From positions 1 through 10,515 of the forward strand of contig CAMJAZ010000030.1 in assembly GCA_946403735.1 (NCBI GenBank): a stretch of DNA of 10,515 nt. Direction: 5' to 3'. Of this stretch, positions 4,950 through 10,515 are shown piece after piece (the stretch's first letter is position 1; every line of letters starts with the position of its first letter). A program made the translations under genes and the position numbers. Below the pieces are notes generated by a model. The model worked only from the letters and a program-made list of their open reading frames with translations, was not told the DNA's origin and did not search any database. The DNA comes from an uncultured Selenomonadales bacterium. Its GTDB lineage: Bacteria; Bacillota; Negativicutes; Selenomonadales; Selenomonadaceae.

Positions 4950-7429
4950 ATTGAACTAAGGCGGCGTTTCAATTCGGCTTGAAAATCTTCACTACCAGCT
5001 TGCAGTTGAACTTCGACGCAGATAACGTAAATGGGAATACTCCAATCAGCGCGTGCCACTTCGTCAGGAATTTTCACGGCGTCTTTCTCCGTCATAACGA
5101 TTGACTCTGCGCCAAGTGCGTCAGCTTGCTGTAAAATGTCCTGCATTTCATTCATAGTGTATTCGTGATGATCGGGATAGCGCAAACTTTCCAGCACAAC
5201 TGCGCCTAAATCTCTAAGTGTACGTTCAAATGAGGCGGGATTTCCAATCGCTGATACCGCCATTATTTTTTTGCCAGCAATTTTAGCAACGTCAACGCCT
5301 TCCTGCGTCAAATCTGCGAACCAATCGCCCAATGCTAAAAATCTGCGCGGTCTGTGAATACTTTCGACGATATGCGCCTTGTCATTGTACTTGCGAACCG
5401 TTTCACGAATATATTCACATGCGCCAGCCTCCGCCTGGTCAATCTTCGTTATCAAGCAAACATCTGCGCGGCTGATATGTGAAATGGATTCACGCAAAGT
5501 TCCACGCGGCAAAATGTAACCGTTGCCGAAAACGTTCACAGCGTCGATTAATAAAATATCTAAATCGCGTTCAAGTTGCCAATGCTGATAGCCATCATCT
5601 AAAATCGCAACTTCCGCGCCAAAATTTTCAATCGCGTATTGACCAGTAACAGACCTTTCCGTCCCGATTAAAACGGGTACGCCTGGCAAATGTTTAGCCA
5701 ACATATACGCTTCGTCGCCAGCTTCATACTCCGTCATTAAAATTTTTTCGCCGTCAGATACAACGCCAATTTCTCCGCTCCAATTTGCACGGTAGCCGCG
5801 ATTTAAAATTACAACCCTATAGCCCATATCTTGAATAACTCGCGCCAACTTTTGAGCCGTAGGCGTTTTGCCCGTACCGCCAACTGTAATATTGCCCAAG
5901 CTTATCACGAAACAATTCAGCCTGTCTTTACCAGAAATTCCAAGTTGGTAACCCCAAAGACGAATGTTGACAAGTGTTTCATAAATAAGCGAAAAAATGT
6001 ACAGCCCAAACATTACAATGTGCATTGAAATTCCATGAACTTCCTTTGTATGAAGAAAATGGCTGAAGTAAGTTTGCAGATTTTCAACTTTCTGCGTCGT
6101 ATGTGGACGGTTAGTATTTTCCCACGCTTCATATTCAGTCAACATTTTTCGCAGGAGTACAGCAGATTTACGGGACGCGCCGCGATTTTCACGAACAATT
6201 TTTAGCGTTTCTTCTTCAAGTTGACGACGCCGCGCAGGATCGTCAAATAATTTTTTCACCTGCTCGGCAAGTTCTTCAGGACTGTTGACGGTAACGCAGG
6301 CATCACGATTTTTGAAAAGCGCGTGAGTGTCTTTGAAATTTTCCATATGATGACCGACGATTATAGCTTTACCGTGCGCCGCAGGTTCCAAAATATTATG
6401 TCCACCGTGCGTGACAAGGGAACCGCCGACGTAAATTACGTCGCCTACGCTGTAAATTTTCCCAAGTTCGCCAATCGTGTCCAAAATGATAATATCTTCG
6501 TTAGCAGGTTGACGCTCCTGCAATTCAGTACGTTTAGCAACAGTAAAGCCAGCACTTTTGCAAAGGCTTACAACTTCACGGGTACGCAAAAGTTCACGCG
6601 GCGCAATGACAAGTTTTATATGTGGATGAGTTTCACGAACAGCTTTAAAGGCGTTCAAAATATAATCTTCCTCACCGCGATGAGTACTGCCAGCAAGTAA
6701 AATTCCTTCGGCGTGTTCAAGCCCCATTTCCGCCAAAATTTTTTTATGTTCCTCCGCCGTCACGTCAGTATATGTTTGGTCGAACTTAGTATTGCCAGTT
6801 ATCGTCACCAAATTTTTCGGTGCGCCAAGTTCCAAAATATAATCGGCGTCAATCGATGACTGCATGGCGAAAAGTTTAACGGTACGAATCATATCCGTTA
6901 AAATCGAAAACATATATTTATATCGGCGAACACTTTTTTCAGAAATTCGACCGTTGACCATCATAACTGGAATGTGAAGTTGACGAGCATTTTTTAAAAA
7001 ATTGGGCCACAATTCTGTTTCGACTGGCAGAAAAACGCGCGGGTGTATCCTTCGCAAAACCATTGCCGCGATGAATGGTAGGTCAAGTGGGAAGTAAATT
7101 ATACTGTCGGCGTCTTTAATGATTCGGTTTGCCATTTCGTAGCCGTTCGTCGTCACGACTGAAACTAAGATAGGCGACTTTGGAAATTCCTGCCGAAATT
7201 CTTTTATCAGTGGACTTGTAGCTACAATTTCACCAACTGACGCCGCGTGTACCCAAATACAATTTTTCTTCGCGACGGGACGCAATGCACCTTTCGGGAA
7301 AATGCCTAAACTTTGTCTGATTCGTTCGACAAAACCTTTTTCGCGTACAGAGCGCACTAAAAAAACTGGAATTATTATTATTACGACCATTACTGCCGCG
7401 AGATTATAAAAACTGTAGAGTACTTGCAT
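4937..7429 (-). CDS. waaA-lpxK: Bifunctional Kdo transferase (WaaA) / lipid A 4'-kinase (LpxK) fusion
   Basis: The 830-residue protein joins two consecutive steps of Kdo-lipid A synthesis at the inner face of the cytoplasmic membrane. Residues 1-430 are WaaA/KdtA (GT30): an N-terminal membrane helix (9-25), HAASVGE (61-67) with the catalytic-type glutamate, TTNGYE (93-98), FLPVETELWPNFL (133-145), GSTHRGEE (247-254) and HGGHNILEPAAHGKA (341-355). After a linker and a second membrane-associated helix (about 468-492), LpxK follows: P-loop GNITVGGTGKTP (512-523), NRGYR (543-547), DDGYQHWQLERDLDI (611-625), LPRGTLRE (640-647) and a C-terminal VMTEKDAVK (778-786). Both halves look catalytically intact. 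ATG 7427-7429 has GGTGA 5 bases upstream. It is the third gene of a minus-strand unit. LpxK phosphorylates the 4' position; WaaA then adds Kdo, so the fusion could channel lipid IVA. Confidence 0.93.
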   Translation of the reverse strand: MQVLYSFYNLAAVMVVIIIIPVFLVRSVREKGFVERIRQSLGIFPKGALRPVAKKNCIWVHAASVGEIVATSPLIKEFRQEFPKSPILVSVVTTNGYEMANRIIKDADSIIYFPLDLPFIAAMVLRRIHPRVFLPVETELWPNFLKNARQLHIPVMMVNGRISEKSVRRYKYMFSILTDMIRTVKLFAMQSSIDADYILELGAPKNLVTITGNTKFDQTYTDVTAEEHKKILAEMGLEHAEGILLAGSTHRGEEDYILNAFKAVRETHPHIKLVIAPRELLRTREVVSLCKSAGFTVAKRTELQERQPANEDIIILDTIGELGKIYSVGDVIYVGGSLVTHGGHNILEPAAHGKAIIVGHHMENFKDTHALFKNRDACVTVNSPEELAEQVKKLFDDPARRRQLEEETLKIVRENRGASRKSAVLLRKMLTEYEAWENTNRPHTTQKVENLQTYFSHFLHTKEVHGISMHIVMFGLYIFSLIYETLVNIRLWGYQLGISGKDRLNCFVISLGNITVGGTGKTPTAQKLARVIQDMGYRVVILNRGYRANWSGEIGVVSDGEKILMTEYEAGDEAYMLAKHLPGVPVLIGTERSVTGQYAIENFGAEVAILDDGYQHWQLERDLDILLIDAVNVFGNGYILPRGTLRESISHISRADVCLITKIDQAEAGACEYIRETVRKYNDKAHIVESIHRPRRFLALGDWFADLTQEGVDVAKIAGKKIMAVSAIGNPASFERTLRDLGAVVLESLRYPDHHEYTMNEMQDILQQADALGAESIVMTEKDAVKIPDEVARADWSIPIYVICVEVQLQAGSEDFQAELKRRLSSIKNS

Positions 7430-7460
7430 TCAAATCACCGTTTATTAGCTTTTAGGAAAA

Positions 7461-7481
7461 ACTACTGACTATTGACTAAAT
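7461..7481. repeat. Heptamer array (ACTATTG units) between waaA-lpxK and the YrbL-like gene
   Basis: ACTACTG, ACTATTG, ACTAAAT in register. The stop codon of the YrbL-like gene (7469-7471) and its last codons lie inside the array. On the minus strand it contains TAGTCAGTA, shared with the array after hpf. Confidence 0.65.
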
Positions 7482-8086
7482 AATTTTTCGCGAAGTTCAA
7501 CGGAAACAGCGTTGGGAAAATGCGCGAACATATCACTAACCCAAATATTCCACATACGCCGCGCCTTCCATTCCGCTGCAAAATGAAAATAGTACACAAG
7601 CGGAATTAAAACTGGCGTCCCGATATTGTCGACGATTCTAACTTGATAAACACCTTTGGGCGACTCTTGCACCATAAAGTTTGCGGTATTCCTATCAACC
7701 GTCACGATACATTCACGCAGAAAATCTTCCTTGAACTTCATCAGCACACTTTCAACCGTCTGCACTGGAATTTTTCCTGCATCCGCGTCACGAAGGAAGA
7801 CGCCTAAATCTTTGCTGGTGTTGCCGTCGTAATCCCTCACACGTTCATAAACGTAGCCCGTGCCAAGATTAGTTTTCACTGTTCCGAAATATTTTGTAAT
7901 CAGCCGAGAATTTTTTAAATGATCCGCGCAGATTCGTCTATAGCGCAGTTCCTTTTCAACGTCGCGAATATTGCCGCTGTACGCAATTTTCACGCACTTT
8001 GAAGGGTCAAGCGGGTGGATAAAAGTTTTTTGCCTCCCGCCCATTCCAATAAAAAATTCGTCGCTTAAAGTAATTTCATCAACCAT
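7469..8086 (-). CDS. yrbL: YrbL family kinase-like protein
   Basis: The 205-residue protein matches the PhoP-regulatory-network YrbL family as I recall it: FFIGMGGRQKTFIHPLDPSKCVKIA (11-35), EKELRYRR (44-51), YFGTVKTNLGTGYVYERVRDYDGNTSKDL (66-94), and IVDNIGTPVLIPL near 151-163 followed by an RRMWNIW helix. Kinase-fold residues appear retained: K33 after the glycine-rich loop, E46, D131 and N136 in VTVDRNTANFMV, and D153 of the DFG-like IVDN. It is probably cytosolic, with no signal peptide. The ATG at 8086 lies 3 bases after the upstream stop, with a weak ribosome binding site, so coupling is likely. Its substrate is unknown; placement directly upstream of waaA-lpxK suggests LPS phosphorylation or its control, which is inference. 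Confidence 0.8.
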   Translation of the reverse strand: MVDEITLSDEFFIGMGGRQKTFIHPLDPSKCVKIAYSGNIRDVEKELRYRRICADHLKNSRLITKYFGTVKTNLGTGYVYERVRDYDGNTSKDLGVFLRDADAGKIPVQTVESVLMKFKEDFLRECIVTVDRNTANFMVQESPKGVYQVRIVDNIGTPVLIPLVYYFHFAAEWKARRMWNIWVSDMFAHFPNAVSVELREKLFSQ

Positions 8087-8089
8087 AAT

Positions 8090-9538
8090 TCACTTACCAC
8101 TAAATTTATCAATCCATTGCAAGATTTTCAGCTGAATTTGCGCTAAATCACTGACGCGCTTTATAACTGCGCAGTCGTAAATATTCGCGTTGCTGATAAC
8201 TTCCGCCGTCAAAATAATTTCCTTGTCGTTACCTAAATTCAAAACAATTTCTTTGTCATCATTAACAATTTCCGTCAAAATATTTTCGCCGTCAACCTCC
8301 GCGCAGATTCGTACAGGCTCATCGACGTGAAAGCGATACAGACTTAGTGGAATTTTTTCAACTTCGTAGGGTACAAGGTATTTGTAGAAAAAATCTTTAC
8401 CAATACAAAGTTTTATGAACGGCTGAATTTGTCGTAGCGGTTCGGCATTGGCGAAAAATTTTATATCAGCAATGCCAAAATCTTTTCCAACGTCGACAGG
8501 AATAATTTCTGCGCGGCGTACAAAAATCTTTTTCACGTCGTGAATAGCTGGCAATCCACGCGCAGGCAACTTCATTTTAATTTCCGTAGTATTATCAATA
8601 GAAATTTTGTCTTTGTCAATGGTGACGGCAAAATTATCAAGTTCCAGCCGCAAAATAATTTCGGCAGATGATTCATCAAGCGGGTTACCGTAAATTGCAA
8701 TTCGCTGAACTTGTACCGTGTCATCAAAGTCGAATGTTAAATTAGAATTTTTTTCAGCGTGATAAATTTGATTGTCAGTACGGCGTTCAAAAAAAATTTC
8801 GTCGGAGTTCAAAATTTTAAGCGGCGAAAGTTTTTGACGCTGGGACTTGTACGCCAAAATTGCGTTGGCAAGTGGATTTTCTTTCAGCAAAGTTTTTCGG
8901 CAATTTTCATGTACAGGAAAGCGTACGCGATTTTTCCAAGCGAAATTTGAACGGTCGATAACGTCGAAGTCATAATTGTCAGTGACGCCAACTTTTGGAC
9001 GGCGCGTAGAAAAAAGATTCGGCGCGTAAAAATCTGGTACTGAATTAATTGCCGTTGCCAATGCAAATTTTTGATAAACTTCAGGGCGATAATCTCGCGT
9101 TTCATTTAAAATTTCAGCCAAAACACTTTCAAACGTCGTCGCTAAATTTTTGTAATCAACCGCGTAGAAAATTATATTAGCGCGAAGGTCAAGCAAAATT
9201 TTTTTTAATTCAGCTTTAATATTTTTTTCGGCAAGGAAAATGATTTTTTCGCGTGGGACGTTTAAAATATCAAGTGCGGCAGAAAGTTCGTCGTCGAAAG
9301 TTTGACATTGCGAATAAGCAATAAAAATTTCTGCCTTAGCCTTCGTGAAATTCAAAATCATATTCCCCGCAACGGCTATCTCGTCACTTGGACGCGGCGC
9401 TAAAATTAAAATTCGCGTACCGAAATATGAACGGTCGAAAAAAGAATTGCCGACGGGATTAATTTCCTGCTCGTATACGCATTCGCTGGAAAGTTCAAGT
9501 GCAGAGCCAATGCCTGCCTTAAAAATCTTTTCGCGCAT
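8090..9538 (-). CDS. PIG-L-fold protein with degenerate metal site plus beta-rich C-terminus
   Basis: In this 482-residue protein, residues 41-235 follow the PIG-L/LmbE deacetylase layout: a hydrophobic strand into APRPSDE (47-53), AGNMILNF, a D-E helix (FDDELSAALDILNVP, 81-95), a late strand IIFYAVD, and the closing NAILAYKSQ (225-233). The canonical motif is A-H-P-D-D-E. Here the zinc ligand His is Arg49 and the catalytic Asp is Ser51, while Asp52 and Glu53 remain. The distal His-x-x-His region reads VDYKNLATTF without histidine. Deacetylase activity is therefore unlikely. Residues about 260-365 are strand-rich and resemble a galactose-binding/discoidin-type module (LTFDFDDTVQVQRIAIYG); the rest is also beta-rich. 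No signal peptide. ATG 9538 has AGGTGA 7 bases upstream and a promoter at 9576-9604. First gene of the unit ending in waaA-lpxK. Role unknown. Confidence 0.7.
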   Translation of the reverse strand: MREKIFKAGIGSALELSSECVYEQEINPVGNSFFDRSYFGTRILILAPRPSDEIAVAGNMILNFTKAKAEIFIAYSQCQTFDDELSAALDILNVPREKIIFLAEKNIKAELKKILLDLRANIIFYAVDYKNLATTFESVLAEILNETRDYRPEVYQKFALATAINSVPDFYAPNLFSTRRPKVGVTDNYDFDVIDRSNFAWKNRVRFPVHENCRKTLLKENPLANAILAYKSQRQKLSPLKILNSDEIFFERRTDNQIYHAEKNSNLTFDFDDTVQVQRIAIYGNPLDESSAEIILRLELDNFAVTIDKDKISIDNTTEIKMKLPARGLPAIHDVKKIFVRRAEIIPVDVGKDFGIADIKFFANAEPLRQIQPFIKLCIGKDFFYKYLVPYEVEKIPLSLYRFHVDEPVRICAEVDGENILTEIVNDDKEIVLNLGNDKEIILTAEVISNANIYDCAVIKRVSDLAQIQLKILQWIDKFSGK

Positions 9539-9575
9539 TAAAAGTTCACCTATATTAAAAATTTTCTATCAAAAA

Positions 9576-9604
9576 ATTATAACCTAATTTTATATTTGCG
9601 TCTA
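9576..9604 (-). promoter_or_regulatory. Promoter of the PIG-L-like / yrbL / waaA-lpxK unit
   Basis: On the minus strand TAGACG (-35, 9599-9604, four of six) is followed by 17 bases and a perfect TATAAT (-10, 9576-9581). The predicted start of transcription is near 9570, giving a leader of about 30 bases with AGGTGA at 9546-9551. Confidence 0.6.
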
Positions 9605-9687
9605 GCGAAAAAATTTGCGCCACTTTATTCAAGACCACCTGCATTTTTAAGTACGACGATTTGTAAAAAATTTTAAAGCTGAAATTT

Positions 9688-9719
9688 AAAAAGCCTACGG
9701 ACTTTGTAAAGTTCGTAGG
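9688..9719 (-). terminator. Intrinsic terminator of the right-hand polysaccharide gene
   Basis: The arms 9694-9705 and 9708-9719 pair over 12 positions (one mismatch or wobble, depending on the strand read) around a 2-base tip. Read on the minus strand, the hairpin is followed by CTTTTT and an AT-rich stretch. It lies 40 bases after the stop of the minus-strand gene ending at 9759 and separates it from the next unit. The remainder of 9539-9758 holds only the promoter and leader of the next gene. Confidence 0.75.
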
Positions 9720-9758
9720 TTCTTTAGTTAGACAAAATATTTTCAAATTAAAAATCGT

Positions 9759-10515
9759 TCAAACACCTAAAGCTATCTTCCCCCCCCCTCTGAAATTGTC
9801 TTCAAATATGAAGATGTCCTTCAACCTGTCGTTTAACAGTAAATGCCCTGCTCTAGTTAATTCGCCAAACATATTATCCGCCATACTAGCCGCAATTTGA
9901 TTTGAATATTTAGTCAAGAATTTATAATTGTCCGCGATATAACCGTAAATGCCGTGCCAAACTTCCTGCAGTGAAGATAATGTAGCTGGCTTTGTATCGT
10001 CTCTGAAGATTGGTTGCCCGTGTTCGTCGAAACATTCCAGTTGACCAGTCGGCGCAGTCAAAACGCATTCCCACATATGAAAAAAGCTAAGGAAAGCGCC
10101 TTTCGCAGAAAAATTTTCACTGTACGGCAATAACGAATAAATTTTGTCTGAATTGAAAGCCGCGTCATTGATATTCGCTGAAAATGCCAGCACGTCAACG
10201 CGCCTATCCAATAAATCTTGTACGCCAAGCGGAATTGTTCCATTTGTCATAAGGTCGAAGACGATAACTTCCGCGTTGTCAAGATTAAAATTCTGCTGAA
10301 TGTATTTCAAATAATTTTGGTATTTCAAATAATTTTGGCGTTCAATTTTAGCGCGTTCAAGAATTTTCGGCACGTAAGGTTTCACGGCGTCGATCAGTTT
10401 ATCCATTTCATACGGCAGGGAAAAACGCTGATTGCCTTCGTCGCCAAGATGAATTGAAAATTGTTCGCGCATTACCGTACTTAAAGGCACTGTCCCAGTA
10501 AATTTTTTAAGCGTC
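9759..10515 (-). CDS. Probable surface-polysaccharide protein, C-terminal part (cut by window end)
   Basis: The frame is open to the right edge of the window; a GTG at 10490 is internal, since TLKKFTGT precedes it in frame without interruption. The visible 252 residues resemble, as I recall them, the C-terminal half of large HAD-hydrolase-like/glycosyltransferase-associated proteins of capsule or rhamnan clusters: a helix ERQNYLKY before a strand VIVFDLMTNGTIPLGVQDLL (a 'D-x-x-x-x-G-T' turn), then FFHMWECVLTAPTGQLECFDEHGQPIF and a helical LQEVWHGIYGYIADNY. No signal or membrane segment is visible here. It contains an in-frame 18-bp duplication (NYLKYQ twice) and a G9 run giving three glycines just before the C-terminus. 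The family is a moderate-to-weak call; catalytic residues would lie outside the window. Confidence 0.45.
   Translation of the reverse strand, partial: TLKKFTGTVPLSTVMREQFSIHLGDEGNQRFSLPYEMDKLIDAVKPYVPKILERAKIERQNYLKYQNYLKYIQQNFNLDNAEVIVFDLMTNGTIPLGVQDLLDRRVDVLAFSANINDAAFNSDKIYSLLPYSENFSAKGAFLSFFHMWECVLTAPTGQLECFDEHGQPIFRDDTKPATLSSLQEVWHGIYGYIADNYKFLTKYSNQIAASMADNMFGELTRAGHLLLNDRLKDIFIFEDNFRGGGKIALGV
9780..9788. repeat. Homopolymer tract of nine C (G9 on the coding strand)
   Basis: Nine consecutive Cs on the plus strand give GGG GGG GGG in the minus-strand gene, seven codons before its stop. It is the only long G/C run in this AT-rich window and a typical slippage-prone sequence. Confidence 0.9.
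10303..10338 (-). repeat. Perfect 18-bp in-frame tandem duplication
   Basis: Bases 10303-10320 and 10321-10338 are identical. On the coding strand they encode two copies of a six-residue block, giving QNYLKYQNYLKY in the minus-strand polysaccharide protein. The frame is kept. Confidence 0.95.

Noticed and set aside
9555..9746. 63-codon minus-strand open frame in the right-hand gap
   Set aside because: It starts with TTG without a ribosome binding site, runs through the terminator hairpin and the promoter, and has low-complexity K/F/N-rich content.
10488..10490. GTG as the true start of the right-hand minus-strand gene
   Set aside because: The frame stays open upstream to the window edge, no Shine-Dalgarno precedes it, and the protein looks like an internal continuation.
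1..10515. Very frequent AAAATTTT-like words
   Set aside because: They are spread through coding and non-coding DNA in both orientations and are explained by Lys/Ile/Phe/Asn codon use in an AT-rich genome.

Overview
The window looks like a piece of a diderm Firmicute, most likely a Negativicutes member (Selenomonas-like). Genes typical of low-GC Gram-positives (long-form hpf, an Asp23/AmaP/DUF2273 set next to nusB and ispA) sit beside a lipid A/Kdo gene (waaA fused to lpxK), which only an LPS-making cell needs. The DNA is AT-rich and TTG/GTG starts are frequent. The phylum-level call is inference from gene content; no 16S or other marker is present.

Left edge (1-410): the 3' end of a glycosyltransferase-like gene carrying a perfect in-frame 48-bp tandem duplication, closed by an intrinsic terminator. 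Next comes hpf (ribosome hibernation factor), behind a sequence that fits the sigma-H promoter consensus at every specified base. Facing hpf is a YbaK/EbsC-type mis-charged-tRNA deacylase on the minus strand.

Centre (1790-4902, plus strand): an envelope-stress-type operon of asp23, amaP, a second diverged Asp23-like gene, a DUF2273 membrane protein and nusB. An intrinsic terminator lies between nusB and ispA (farnesyl-diphosphate synthase). The asp23-nusB-ispA order resembles the yqhY-nusB-...-ispA region of Bacillus.

Right (4937-9538, minus strand): a compact three-gene unit led by a good -35/-10 promoter. It encodes a PIG-L-fold protein lacking its metal-binding histidines, a YrbL-family kinase-like protein, and an 830-residue WaaA-LpxK fusion covering two consecutive steps of Kdo-lipid A synthesis. 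Upstream, in the same direction and separated by a terminator, is the 3' part of a probable surface-polysaccharide protein with an 18-bp in-frame duplication and a G9 tract near its stop codon.

The most unusual feature is a set of five intergenic arrays of 7-bp repeats. Each begins at, or overlaps, a stop codon, and in two convergent gene pairs they fill the intergenic space. No tRNA, rRNA, CRISPR or transposase was seen. No gene-free stretch exceeds 300 bases; the longest are 1561-1789 and 9539-9758.
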